Shown: one piece after another, positions 37,601 through 47,649 of the stretch | How positions within the stretch are numbered: the first letter of the stretch is position 1 | Layout of the letters: every line of letters starts with the position of its first letter | Notes under the pieces: generated by a model | Seen by the model: only the letters and a program-made list of their open reading frames with translations | Database searches by the model: none | What the model was told of the DNA's origin: nothing | Made by a program: the position numbers and the translations under genes | Assembly: GCA_963585895.1 (NCBI GenBank) | Contig: OY757904.1 | Location: forward strand, 85,622,543-85,686,542 | Direction of reading: 5' to 3' | DNA from: Sepioteuthis lessoniana | Lineage: Eukaryota; Mollusca; Cephalopoda; Myopsida; Loliginidae | DNA: 64,000 bases

Positions 37601-40600
37601 CTGCCATTCAGATTGCGAGGTGGAGCTTTAGCCATATACAGACAACTTAGTGCAGAACAGAAAGCAGATGTAGAACAGATTAAGCAGGCCCTCATAACCG
37701 CATATACTACTGATGCATTTAATGCATATGACCAGTTCATCTCTTGACAATTTTGCCTAGATGAGATGGTGGACAAGTTTTTTGCTGAGCTGCGACGACT
37801 GGCCCGGTTGGTTGGGGGACCGTTGCTTGAATGTTGGTTAACATGCGTATTCATTTCTGGACTACCGCAACATGTTAGACATTTATTATGTGCCTCCTCC
37901 AGGATGGAAACGATGAGTGCGGAACAACTATTAACCCGAACGAGAGCTGTCATGACTGACAATGAAGGCCCCGCTGAATTGACCGCTGCCTCCGCCTGAC
38001 AAACACCTTCAGAATCGAAGGCGTGCAATGGTGTGGTGGTTCCAACCACATGCTTGCTACAGGTGTGGTGGTTCCAACCACATGGCGAAGGACTGCTTAC
38101 AGAATTGCCAAGAGAGGCCGGATAGTCGGATGCACAAGGTTCATCGTGAGATATGTTGCTTCAGATGCAGTGGCCTTGGACATATAGCATCGCAGTGCTA
38201 GGGAAATGCCAAAGGGGAGGAGGCATCAACATTAGTCTCCTCCTCGATCGGCTGAACACTAAGAAACTCCCCTCCATGAAAGTACATGTAGATGGGCAAG
38301 AGTGCATGGCATTGATCGATTCCAGGTGCTCACAGACGCTGGTGAGTAAAGCTGTGTGTTGCTTTTGGAAGCGGAAATCAGCAGGAGTCCTAACAGCTGA
38401 CAGAAGGACATTGAATTGCTGAGGATATGGCAGAATAAAGGGGGAGGTTGGCCAAGTTCCAGCTGTCGACATTGAAGCATTAGTTGTAATTAAACAGCTG
38501 TTGGGCTTTGATCTACTGTTGGGGATTGATGCGATCAAGGAACATGGTGGTGTTTATCTGACGGAATCAGGTGAAGCATGTTTTGGTGGCCTGAACAGAT
38601 GTGCTGCTATCTCTATCGATGAGCCGGACTTTAGTGTGACATATGATCGCAGTAACAAAGAATGGACTGCATCGTAGAAATGGGTGAACAGTCGCTCTCC
38701 CAGTGAACTGAGTAATAGTGTGCAGGAATATGTGGTGCCTTGTCATGCCAGGGATGCCTATGAGAACGAGATCCTACAGTGGTAGCGGAATGGATGGCAA
38801 TCATGCAGAAGTAGAAGGTGCATCCATTGTTTGACTACCGGGAATTGAACGGTTTTGTGAATGCTTCCACTGCCAATGCAGAAGTGTGCACGCAGAAACT
38901 AATGGAGTCAACAAGGAGTCAATGTGTCACTTCTAGATCTGTGAAATGCATATTTTCAAATCCACGTCGACAAGGTGCTATGGCCGTTTCAAACAGTCAT
39001 TTTTAGGGGGTCAACGCTTCTATCTTACGTGCTTGGGATTTGGGCTGAATATGGCGCCACTTATTATGAAGTCTGTTATAAATGCTATCGTATCTCAAGA
39101 CCATATGATCAAAAGTGCCACATCAACGTATGTTGATGACATTTTCATTAATGAAAGCCTTGTTCCTGCATCACGCGTGCAACAACATTTTTGGACTATG
39201 GTTTGGTTTCCAAGGTCTGTGAAAATTTATGGGGTGCCTCGTCACATTAAAGACCTCCAACCAGTAATACGGACGCAATTATCATCGAGTGACAAAAGCA
39301 ATTTTGAGGATAGTGAGCATTTAATTTATCTGAATTCAAATCTGCTTGACAGTGATTCCGATGCCAGTTGCCTCCCAACTGATGAAGTGTCTATTAAAAC
39401 TTGAACTGCAGATGAGAGTAAGCATGAGGGTGAAGCCTGCGTGATTCCTCTTCAAAGAATACTACCCCCTGCCTTGTTTGTGATCATGGGAGTGTAGGGA
39501 AAATCGTAACTTACCTGACTAGCGTGTGGGCATGTTTTGTAGGGTTAGGTCACTTAACAAAAAAAAAAGCTAAAATGACGACACGCAGTCGCTTTTATAT
39601 CTGATTATCTCGCATGAGTAATGAAGACTTTTGCTGTTCCTATGCAAATGAGACTATGCCAGGTGTATAAAAGGAGCCGTGGAGGGAACGGGGAGGGGGT
39701 GAGTTTGAGAAGTTGTGTTGTGTAGGCAGACACGTGCAACAGGATTTTTTGAGTCAACTCAAAAGACCGTAACGTTATTGAAATCAACTTTCAAACTAGA
39801 CTTATAGATAATTCTTAACCTTTACTCACTCTGAACTGGCCACTCTGTTTAGTTGGAGGTTAAATATGCATCTCAAAATCAATCTCTTTTTACTAATACA
39901 TAAATTAGTTTTACCCTTCTTTTTTAGTCTTGCCTTTACTGTAATCTTGTATGTAAATTCTTTTTCAGTGTGCTATATTTCCATTTTGTAATTAAATACC
40001 TTTTTGTATCATATAGAGTATCACCTATAAATAAGTACACTAACAGTTTTTTGATAAGAAGTTGTCTTCTGAACCAAAAAATATCAGAATTGTATTATTT
40101 TTAGTGAAACATTATACGATCAAAATTAATATTATTATGTATTATTTGTTACCAAACTATACAGTATTGAAACTCTGTAAACAAAAATATTAGTTTTGGT
40201 TTCTTTGTTTAATGGCATATCAAGCTTTGAAGGTTATTCAATGCCAAAGCCATCCTTGTTGAAGAACAGTAGTGCCTCACATGTTTTGTTCATCTTACTT
40301 GAATGCCTTTTAAAATGGGAGGTGTTGCTTCCAGGATTTGTTCAAAACACCTCATAGCATTCTTGTGTAGTTCCTTAAGTATGTTTGGAAGTCTGAAGAT
40401 CTTGTGCTGAAACGAAGAATAATGATAAGACCAGAATACACGTGTGTAGCGTTTAAGCTTTTATCATAAACTGAAGATTCCTTCAGATTAGCAGCAGCAG
40501 CAGCTGTTATAGGAAGGGTGAGGGCGACAACCTTAGTAGCAGTGGTTGATGCCTTGTTTTGATACATATGACATGCTACCTTTTTATTTTTTATTTTATT

Positions 40601-43600
40601 TATTTTTTATTCTCTGTATCATTGTGGAAGTTTTATTATTCTTCCACTTCATGTAGTGTTTGTGTTCTGTATTGTATCTGGTGGTGATGTTTCTTTTTGT
40701 TTATGTTGGGTATTTGTTTTTTTTGTCATCTGGATTTATGGTGTCATAGTATTTATTCTATGTTGGTGTTTGTTGGTGGTTCTTTTGTCTTTAGTAGGTG
40801 ACACCTATTGCATCTAATTTATTTTACTTCTTCAGTGAGGACTAGATAGGAATGAGGTTGGGCTAGTTTTTTATGATCTTGCCCTTTCTAAACCAGTTGT
40901 TAAACTTTATTCTCACGCTGTCATTTGGTCTGAGTATGGGCAGCTCGTAAGTGCATGTGGAGTGTTTTTTTATGTGGTTTTCGATATTTGTTGCTGGTGA
41001 TATTAGAGAGATTTGTTCTTAGAGTTCTATTCATTAATTGTTTTGCTGGAGACAGGGAGCCATTTTTTAGAGGTGTTGTGTATAGTGCTAGAAGTGCCAT
41101 GTAGGGATCTTGATTGGTTTTTATGGTTTGAATGTTTATCTCTACCATGCCATTTGATTGAGGGTAATTTGGGCTGGTAGTTATATGCTTGAAATCCCAT
41201 TCTTTGGCAAATGTCTCAAATTCTGTTAATTTGGATTCGGGTCCATTGTCATTGACTAGGAATTGAGGAATTCCTAGTTTTGAAAATGAATTTTTTAGTT
41301 TTTTGGTGATTGTTGCTGATTGACAGTCCTTTATTTTATATTCATCAAAGTACCTCGTTGTATAATCTGTAATGTTTAGGTATGATTTGCCATGGAGATG
41401 GAAGATGTCTGCTGCTACATTTGTCTATGGGGTGACAGGTATTTCATGGTTGATGATAGTTTCTGCTGGTTACTGATTCCTGTGATCAATACATGCAGAA
41501 CAGTTGCTTACCATCTCTTTAATTTGGGCATTTATGCCTGGGCAATATACATGTTCTCTGGCTCGTGCAATGCATTTCTCTATTCCCAAATGTCCTGTAT
41601 GGATTTTTTAGAGTACTTTATTGTGGAGTGAGCTGGGGACTACAATTCGTATGCCTTTTAGGACAAGTCCTTTAACGAATGTTAGCTTGTCCCAGATGGA
41701 GCTATAGGGTTGGATGTTGGATGGTATTTCCTCTTTTGAGGGCCACCCCTCTTTTGTACCGATGAGTGACTTGTAGCAATGGGTCACTCACAGTGGCTTC
41801 CCTATATGTGTTGAGTTTGTCGTCTAACATTGGATAGTCTTTTATTATTTTGTGTATGTAGGTTTCCATGTCAGTCTCAAGTATCTCTGAGTTTGTGTCT
41901 TTAAGGTATGCATGATATAGGGTGTCTGCTACAACTGTGTTATGCCCTGGTATGTACTTTAGTTCAAAGTCGTATGGATGTAGGGCTAGCTTGAATCTTT
42001 GGATCCTTGGAGGCAATTTGATAAGTGGCTTTAGAAATATTTGCTTCAGTGGTTTATGGTCATTTTCAGTTATAAAATGTGTACCATTTACAAGCAAATA
42101 CAACGCTCAGGGCTTCACTTTCTATGGGACAGTAATTTTGTTCTGCTAGAGTTTTGGCCCTTGATGCAAAAGATACGGATTTCCATTTCCCACTATGCAT
42201 TTGCTCTAACATTGCTCAAAGTCCATGTTTTCTGGCATCTATGGTGATTTTTGTTGGTAAGTGGGGTTTGTAGTATTGGAGTATAGGTTGGCTGATTATC
42301 ATTTTTTTGAGATTATCTACTGCTTCAATTTATGGCTTGTTGAACAACCATTTTACATCTGTGACGTGGTATGCTACAGGGAGAGGGAAGGGGAGGTCAA
42401 TTCCCTTACCCTTCTTTATTTGAATCAACAGGCATTAGGACTGACCGTTAAAACAGTAGGAGAAAGAAGGTCGAGCTACCTGCACTCTGACCTGTAGTCT
42501 GTTGAACAAAGGAAGGAGTCTAGGTCACTCGAGTAGCGTGACCTGACGGGGTAGTGGAAGAAGAAAGTCAAATGATTGACTCACAGACTCTTGGCGCTAA
42601 AATGCCACTACCCATTGGAGAAATTTGAAGAAGAATCTTCAGTTTGGGACAGAAGTCAGTGTTAGAAAGACATGCTGATTTTCAGCTGACTCCGGGGAAA
42701 GTCACCCATAAAAAGAGTAGAACAGTTTTTGGACAGAAGTCAGCGAGAGAAACATGTTGATCTCCGCCGACTCCAGGAGGTCACTCACCTGTAAAAAGGG
42801 GGAGAAAGGAATTTGAACATTGAAACTCATCAACTTAAACTGTTTTCCTTCTACAATTCCTAAATATTGGAAAGTTATATGTATTCAAAAAAGAAAGAGA
42901 GAAACTGAAAAGATTCTGTTTCATCAATTGTTAAATTAGTGAATGAACTTTGTTACATGCTTCAGTCTGGCGACTTAGACACTTTTCTCAAGTAAGAGAA
43001 AAAAGAGAAAGAAGAAAGGACTGCTGAGAGACATTTCCATTTGATGCTTTCCTGTTGACTTAACATTTTGTTATATTATAAAGAGAAAAGAGAAAGGAAA
43101 AAGAACTGTTTCTGAAATCTCATCATTATTTGTCTGGTCGTCGCCTATTAAAAGTTTGTTGTATTTTAAATGCACCCTTGTCTTAAAATCTTTTGGTTGT
43201 GTTATTTCCTCTATCGATTTGTCTTCTTTTGCATGTATCTGTTTCAGCCTCGTATTGCTTTCATTAATTCTCGCTAAACGTCTTATTGCCTCCTTAAAAC
43301 ATTACAAGAGAATTTTGGAAATTTTGGCTACAGTTAATATTTTCTAACCCAGAGGTTCGTTCTTCTGCTCTCTGAGGAGGTAAGAAGACAAAGGACTTGG
43401 TGGTGTATGTGAAAGTGAATTGGCACCTCGTTACCAACGTCTGAGATCAGTCTGGCCCTAAATTAACCTCCACATTATTTGCCGGTTTACCATATGCCCG
43501 AAATTGGAGTCTTGATTGGGACTTATTTTGCGGAGTGTCAAATGCTAGACTGCCCTAGACGTCACATGCGCATAAAATGGACTCTTGTCCTGGGATGATT

Positions 43601-46600
43601 ATTTATGCAAAGTCACGCATCTTTCTGTAGAAGTTAGTGTAGTGGCATTGTAACTGCTGAGTAGTTCAGTAGGAACTTACATAGGTAATTGGTCATCCCA
43701 AGGAATCTCTGTAGGTCTGGTTTGCATTTTGGAAGAGGCATTTGACTGATGGCTTCCACTTTTATTCGGTCTGGTTTTAATCACGCATTTATGTTTGTTT
43801 AATTTCAGGCCATATTTGCAAAGTCTGTTGAAAACGAGTGTCAGTCTGTTTATGTGCTCCTCCATTGTATTTGACCATACTATAATATTGTCTTGGGAGT
43901 TTTTTATTGTCTATCCCTTCCATGATTTTTGCTATCTCTTTTTGGAACACTTCACTAACGCTGTGAATTCCATAAGGTAAACAAGTGTAGTGAAATCGTC
44001 CATAGGATCTGTTAACAGTCGTGAGATTTCTTTGTCAATTTTTATCTGCCAGTACCCATTCAAGGCATCGAGCTTGGTAAAAAATTTTGGGTTCTGCATC
44101 TCTGCAAATATTTCTTCTGTTGTTGGGAGCTTGTAGTGTTCCTTTTTTATTGCTTTGTTTAAATCTTTTGGGTCTAAACATAAGCATAATTTCCCATTGG
44201 GTTTTATGACTGTGACAAGGGAGCTAACCCAATCAGTTGGATCTTTTATTGGTTGAATAATTCCTAGTTTTGTCATTCATCTTAATTCAGCTTTTAATTT
44301 TGCTTTTAAAGCAAATGGTACTGTTCGTGAAGGATTTATTACTGGTTTTATGTCTTCTTTGAATGTGATGTGATGAGTTGACAGTAGAGTGCCAATTTCG
44401 CCAAAGCAATCGTCAAATTTTTCTATCAACCCTTGTAGAATGTCTGACTCCTTATTTATTTTGAAGATTCTTTTTATTAAATTTAATTCTTCACATGTCC
44501 TCACAATGAGAACAGGTTTTGAGTTGATGTCTGCTATTATAAATGTTGTACGTATTTGTATCTTCTTATTGTTTAATTTTATCATACATTTTCCTAATGT
44601 AGGAATTTCTGTGTTATAAGCTCAGAAACTGAGTGAAGTTTTCTTTAATCTTGGCCATGGAGAGTTTTTTGTATATTCTGTTCATTTATTTCTGCTCTGG
44701 AGTCTAATTTAAAATTTATTTTGATATTGTTAATGTTTATTGTTGCAGTCCATCTGTCTCAGTCTGTGTTTACTTCTTGTGGTTTTTGTTCATGAGTCCG
44801 AATCTTCGGATGAAAATTCTATTTTCCATATCGTTTTTTTCTGACCTGCACATTTTTGTAAAATGTCCTTTCTTTTTATAATAATTACATGTTTTATAAA
44901 ACGCTGGACATTTTTTTCTTTTTGTGACTTTCGCCTCAATAGTTACACGAGTGGATATAATTCTGTGTTTTGGCGGGACTTCTTTCACTTCCGGGAAGAT
45001 GAGTTTTATATTTTTTTTCCATTATTTTTGTGATGTTTACTGCTTTTTATATTTGCTATTTTGGAATGCCTTTGTTCAGAAGTAGTGTCTAGTATTTTTG
45101 TGTGTCTTTTCATTTCTCAACACTTCGTCCAGCTTGAATTGTTTTGGCTAAAGTCAACTCTGGTTGCATTATTAAATGTTCTCTTAGCCACAAATCTTTG
45201 ATATCACATATTAAGACATGTTGTATGAGACTATCAGTAATGTTACCAGGCTCACTTTCTTTTGCCTTGTGACCAAGTTAAGTCGCATAGTCATCAAATT
45301 TTTGATTTTCCACTTGTTTGCAAGTGAAAAATCTATCTTGTGATGGTTTAATTTTTTCTTGGTTAGCAGTATGTGTCAAATTTTGTTAATACAATTTCTA
45401 AGTTTATATCATCTTGTGGTGAGTCAAAGGCAAATGTAGAGTAGATTTCCTTACCTTTTAAACCTATACTAATTAGAAAAATTGAAGTGGTCACTTTATC
45501 TGGTTTTGGTATTGCTTTCTGTTGCTTTTAGGAAGATGTTGAATTCGTTTTTCCATATTTTCCCCGCAGCAACTAGGTTTTCCTGTGAGAAATTTAGGGA
45601 TTGTGGTAGAGGTAAATGTTACATCATTTTTTTTTTTTTTGTTCTTTATAAGAGAATTTTGTTAACTCCTGACACCATTAAGTATGTTCGGAAGTTTGAA
45701 GGTCTTGTGCTGAAATGAAGAATAATGATAAGACCAGAAAACATGTGTGTAGCATTAAAGCTTTTATCATCAACTGAATATTTTTTCAGATTAGCAGCAG
45801 CAGCTGCTATGGGAAGAGTGAGGGTGGCAACTTCGTTTTGAGTCATATGACAGTTCCCATCTAGATTTTACTCCTTGGGTTTTGATAGCTTCCATGTTGT
45901 AAATCCATACAGTAGTACTGACACAACCATAGTTTGGAAGAAATCCCATTCTATTTTATTGGATAGTGCAGACTTCACTTGGCATATGTTGACATCACTT
46001 TCAGTAGAGTGTGTCCAAGGTTTGTGAACTTGTTTACTAATTTTAGAGGCCTTCCACTTTGAGTAATGGGAGCCATTACTCAAAGTTTAAAACACGTGAA
46101 CTCTGTTTTATTTGCATTCATGTGTTAGCCAATGCTTCTTGGTGCTTAGTCTAAGCTATGCAGCAGGGATTTAGCTTGGCAGGTTTATTTGTGAGAAGTA
46201 CTAGTCATGTGCATCTGTTATAGTTTCTGCAGGATATAACTTCTGCTTCTTGCTTTTTTTTTTATTTACACACACACACACAGATGTTTGATTAGCAGAT
46301 TATGAACATTTGATTAGCATATTATGAACAAATGTGGCACTAATGTTATCTCCCGGCAATAGTATCTCCAGCAATTGTATCAAAGAAATCGATGTCACCA
46401 TCAGGTGAGCCAACCATTGCTTTCTTTAAAGTATTATTATAGCTGTAACAATTTCTTTGGGGAGATCATATGCTAGTAGTATTTGCTCCATCTTCTCTCT
46501 GTGTATGGAATTAAATGCTTTGGAGAAATCTACAAACAATACCATTGACTTGAGATTTTTAGCCTGTACTCTTTTGATGATTTAGCAGATAGTCAGAATC

Positions 46601-47161
46601 TGAAATTGTGGAATAATTTCTCCAAAACCATTCTGACTTTTCCATAGAAAATTTCTTGATTTCATGTTTAATATGGTTGAGAAGCAGATTAAAAAAATGC
46701 TTTATTAGAAGAAATAAAATCCTGGTATATTTGATTTAAAAGAAACTTTTTATCAAAAATTGTACTTATTCATAATTATATATCTGCCTTTAATTTGTTT
46801 CTTCATGTGCTTGTGATAACACTTATAATTTAACACGGAAACTATTATGCATTGACAATCCTACATTATGTGAAATCTGCATTGATTGCGCCTATAAACA
46901 TAAACAGTACTTAGAAATAATACTGCTTTGCTGGTATGCTTAGATTTTATTAGATATTTTCATTTATCATGGTAAATTAGATGAAAAGGAAATTTTCTCT
47001 TTTTTATATATTTAGGGAGCTTGTTGAGCTGCTGAAAAGAAGAGGTGTACCTGTTTATTTGGTATCTGGTGGATTTTATTGTGTCATTAAAACTGTAGCA
47101 AATATTCTGAACATTCCTAAAGATCGAATATTTTGCAACAAGTTACATTTTGATTTTGAAG
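28510..47161 (+). CDS. PSPH: Phosphoserine phosphatase gene, coding exons 1-3 (5' part only)
   Basis: Joined coding segments are 28510-28649, 36623-36757 and 47016-47161. Together they give about 140 residues that align without gaps to the first half of animal phosphoserine phosphatase, the HAD-superfamily cytosolic enzyme that releases serine from L-phosphoserine in the last step of serine synthesis. Residue numbering coincides with the human enzyme at every site I can place: nucleophile D20 and acid D22 in CFDVDSTV, E29, R65, and S109-G110 in LVSGGF (HAD motif II). All visible splice sites are GT/AG and the reading frame is kept across both junctions. Intron 1 is 7973 bp and intron 2 is 10258 bp. 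The exons for the catalytic lysine and GDGxxD motif are not found downstream to 64000. They are either beyond the window or lost. Introns are filled with retroelements listed separately. Confidence 0.9.
28650..30177. other. PSPH intron 1, first part, unassigned
   Basis: AT-rich. Minus-strand frames between 29050 and 29449 form a fragmentary protein-like reading (two open pieces of 67 and 79 codons), perhaps an old transposase, but no motif supports a family. Confidence 0.4.
30178..31880 (+). mobile_element. Gypsy remnant G: direct repeats flanking an integrase tail
   Basis: A block at 30178-30402 is repeated in the same orientation at 31263-31490 with roughly 90% identity, consistent with pieces of two LTRs. 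Between them, 30550-30744 encodes a gypsy integrase C-terminal (GPY/F-type) segment: KKKFDQKTRIRKFQEGDKV, then LLSPNRETPLGERFRRPYIV. The 3' LTR may run to about 31880, with AATAAAAG near 31851. Everything else of the element is gone. Confidence 0.75.
31880..33665 (-). pseudogene. Gypsy element H pol: RT, RNase H, integrase (decayed)
   Basis: Read right to left. An RT fragment lies near 33540-33400 (HIQDIITFVHELNLIDAYHQIP). RNase H is at 33096-32860 (LLANATKLSHILAYHELCL, then TVDASSESIELVLQQ and WKPIAFFSKS). A linker follows, and then the integrase N-terminal/core start at about 32248-32130 (HHKQIPVEQFPPSDECFTYV, HSDIFGP). Stops and shifts throughout. Its gag is at 34804-35040. The two parts are separated by R1 and an LTR fragment. 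Confidence 0.85.
33690..34132 (+). repeat. Repeat R1, near full length
   Basis: Head CCAGTCGGCTGGGGCTGTAG, middle CCTGGATATGACACTAAACG and GGTCCACTCTGGCC, tandem CTAAACTGAATTG blocks, then GGATTTGGCGTTAAATAAC, where the copy is cut by the LTR fragment beginning at 34133. Confidence 0.88.
34133..34803 (+). mobile_element. 3'-truncated LTR of the LTR-2 subfamily
   Basis: Begins TGTGACATGGTATGCTA and runs parallel to the first part of the full LTR at 42360-43617, sharing blocks such as AGGGGAGGTCAAT, AATCAACAGGCATTA, GACTGACCGTTAAA and AATATTGGAAAGTT. It breaks off near TGATGTTTTCCTG. A TTTGTTTGATGTTTTCC unit is duplicated at its end. The sequence right of 34803 returns directly to element H gag. 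Confidence 0.85.
34804..35040 (-). pseudogene. gag fragment of gypsy element H
   Basis: An open stretch encodes a typical gypsy capsid start: MDVHSKLYGITVKANKYAHA, then ALLQVEVTEVRNIISHL and PYDKLKDSIIACSTILSHR. It ends exactly at the LTR junction. Same strand and expected gag-pol order relative to 31880-33665. Confidence 0.8.
35041..36622. other. PSPH intron 1, AT-rich remainder
   Basis: No gene or repeat family recognised. T-rich toward exon 2. Confidence 0.55.
36623..36757 (+). CDS. PSPH: PSPH coding exon 2 (cap/substrate region)
   Basis: 135 bp. The acceptor is a T-rich tract ending TTTTAG at 36622; the donor GTAAAAAG starts at 36758. It completes Leu47 and encodes residues 48-91 plus two bases of Lys92. 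Sequence such as LNLIKPS and PPKLTPGIK is typical of the cap-to-core region of phosphoserine phosphatase. R65, a substrate-contacting arginine in the human enzyme, is present in SHRLN. The segment AMNEKTDF (51-58) lacks the paired glycines (AMGG) of the human protein: Asn53 and Glu54 stand there. Phase with exons 1 and 3 is correct. The exon lies about 370 bp upstream of retroelement B. Confidence 0.9.
37129..37432 (+). repeat. 5' LTR of element B
   Basis: 304 bp. ATGCAAAT at 37278-37285 and TATAAAA at 37302-37308. About 90% identical to the 3' LTR by eye. Confidence 0.88.
37466..39404 (+). pseudogene. gag-pol remnant of element B
   Basis: Capsid landmarks: LIPEFSGAATDMAIVKWIE, LPFRLRGGALAIYRQL, then after a stop FISGLPQHVRHLL and METMSAEQLLTRTRAVM. 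The protease site is IDSRCSQTLV (Gly of D-S-G replaced by Arg). RT contains FDYRELNGFVN, LGGQRFYLTCLGFGLNMAP and TYVDDIFINE. A duplication of about 27 bp (GTGTGGTGGTTCCAACCACATG, twice around 38030-38083) lies at the first zinc knuckle. Several stops make it non-functional. Confidence 0.88.
39493..39798 (+). repeat. 3' LTR of element B
   Basis: 306 bp. ATGCAAAT at 39642-39649 and TATAAAA at 39666-39672, the same spacing as in the 5' LTR. Confidence 0.88.
40205..40258 (-). repeat. Repeat R1, 3' tail only
   Basis: The minus strand reads GGCTTTGGCATTGAATAACC, then TTCAAAGCTTGATATGCCAT, matching the tail of R1 at about 12185-12225. Confidence 0.75.
40260..40374 (-). mobile_element. LINE 3' fragment, continuation beyond gypsy F
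   Basis: The minus-strand reading ELHKNAMRCFEQILEATPP, then LKGIQVR, is the continuation of the LINE reading frame interrupted at 45858. The split is caused by the insertion of element F, whose GTTCC duplication sits at both breakpoints. Confidence 0.85.
40900..42359 (-). pseudogene. RNase H and integrase of element F
   Basis: RNase H is resumed left of the solo LTR: VKWLFNKP, then TENDHKPLKQIFLKPLIKLP, FELKYIPGHNTVVADTL. Integrase: YLNITDYTTRYFDEYKIKD, LVNDNGPESKLTEFETFAKE, TTSPNYPQSNGMVEI (DDE residues readable) and an ASLSPAKQLMNRTLRT-type downstream block (LSPAKQLMNRTLRTNL). The similarity to element E integrase is evident, so E and F are related lineages. Confidence 0.88.
42360..43617 (+). 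mobile_element. Solo LTR, LTR-2 subfamily of the Gmr1-like group (TSD CATC)
   Basis: 1258 bp, starting TGTGACGTGGTATGC and ending CAAAGTCACG. CATC flanks it at 42356-42359 and 43618-43621. Removing it rejoins the element F reading frame (QKDVKWLFNKP on minus). Its last 250 bp parallel the 3' part of the LTR at 6059-7092 (CAGTCTGGCCCTAAATTA, CATATGCC, GGGACTTATTTTG, AAATGGACTCTTGTCCTGGGAT), so the two LTR types are diverged relatives. A second, truncated copy is at 34133-34803. Confidence 0.88.
43622..45600 (-). pseudogene. gag, protease and RT of element F
   Basis: Read right to left. A weak gag is followed by a zinc-knuckle remnant CNYYKKKGHFTKMC near 44880 (second Cys of CxxC lost), then a protease tail and the pre-RT region (LQGLIEKFDDCFGEIGTL). 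RT follows: PIKDPTDWVSSLVTVIKPN, CLDPKDLNKAIKKEHYKLP, FFTKLDALNGYWQIKID. The catalytic box reads DNIIVWSNTMEEH, so the second Asp is Asn. Then LCKYGLKLNKHKC. Stops and frame changes at several points. Confidence 0.88.
45858..46720 (-). mobile_element. LINE RT relic, main part
   Basis: The minus strand reads LFVDFSKAFNSIHREKMEQI, LAYDLPKEIVTAIIIL, AMVGSPDGDIDFFD and, further on, SALSNKIEWDFFQTMVVSV with LLYGFTTWKLSKPKE. Same family as 8570-9310. Multiple stops. It hosts gypsy element F. A short (CA)n lies at 46266-46282. Confidence 0.88.
46721..47015. other. PSPH intron 2, 3' end
   Basis: AT-rich, no feature other than the exon 3 acceptor. Confidence 0.6.
47016..47161 (+). CDS. PSPH: PSPH coding exon 3 (HAD motif II)
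   Basis: 146 bp. The acceptor is TATTTAG ending at 47015; the donor GTAAGT starts at 47162. It completes Lys92 and encodes residues 93-140 plus one base of a following codon, probably Gly. LVSGGF contains S109-G110, which bind the phosphoryl group in the family, and NILNIP plus the downstream hydrophobic/basic pattern match the Rossmann core. This is the last recognisable coding exon in the window. The ORF runs on past the donor into intron sequence for about 13 codons, which I do not consider coding. Confidence 0.92.
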
Positions 47162-47249
47162 GTAAGTTTTTTCTTTATTTTTTCAAAAGGTGTAAGAAAT
47201 AATGTATAAAAATCATTTGATAGGTTGTTTTATGAAAGTAACAAGAAAT

Positions 47250-47460
47250 GTAGGGCTGTAGAATACTCTGACTGCATCTCAGCAGAGTGATAAAACCCAT
47301 TTAACAAGGCTGTGGATGGTGACCTATAAAACTTGATGACTAAATAGTCTATGGTTTTGATGCCAAAGTGGTCATGTGACTTGCAACACCCCATTTTGGC
47401 TTTTATTGAGTAGATGGGTGGTCAAAGAGGCCTGATCTGATCAATCATCTGGTTGCATCA
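47250..47460 (+). repeat. Diverged R1-like copy in PSPH intron 3
   Basis: GGGCTGTAGAATACTCTGACTGC and CAGCAGAGTGATAAAACCC match the R1 head. The rest (TGATGACTAAATAGTCTATGG) is diverged. Confidence 0.65.
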
Positions 47461-47649
47461 AATTTTAGTACCTAAATGATTGTCTCATTTGTATTCTTTG
47501 AATTGCTTTTGTGGCAAACAAACGTCCAACCCTTTTTATCTTACCAAAATATCCTCTTTCAAAATTGAACAAATCCTTTCCAAAGAAATAAAACCAACAA
47601 CAATAAAAAAAACTAACAAATGGAACAATACTAATTGAAGTTAAAAAAA

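Larger units (their letters stand above)
37129..39798 (+). mobile_element. Gypsy element B: LTR-flanked deletion derivative
   Basis: A 2.67-kb element in PSPH intron 2 with LTRs 37129-37432 and 39493-39798, which start TGTAGGGAAAATCG and end TTCAAACTA. Each LTR carries ATGCAAAT followed 24 bp later by TATAAAA. Internally: gag (from ATG 37466, stop at 37745, then a second open piece 37766-37998), CCHC knuckles in broken frame (38060-38200), a protease with IDSRCS, and an RT ending in TYVDDIFINESLVPASRVQQ. A large deletion joins the RT directly to the pol C-terminus (GVPRHIKDLQP), removing RNase H and integrase. No convincing target duplication was found. Confidence 0.9.
40375..45852 (-). mobile_element. 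Gypsy element F: complete, decayed, TSD GTTCC
   Basis: Minus-strand Ty3/gypsy element inside a LINE. LTRs are 45678-45852 (5') and 40375-40573 (3'), starting TGTCATATG and ending CATACTTAA. TSD GTTCC lies at 40370-40374 and 45853-45857. A TGGTGTCAGGAG primer-site candidate follows the 5' LTR directly. gag, protease, RT, RNase H and integrase are in standard order with many breaks. A 1.26-kb solo LTR of a different family sits in the RT/RNase H junction (42360-43617). Confidence 0.93.

Noticed and set aside
37453-38049. 198-codon minus-strand frame
   Set aside because: Antisense to element B gag; no domain of its own.
37124-39803. Target-site duplication for element B
   Set aside because: CTCTG and GACTT flank the inferred ends; shifting the borders by a few bases did not give a match.
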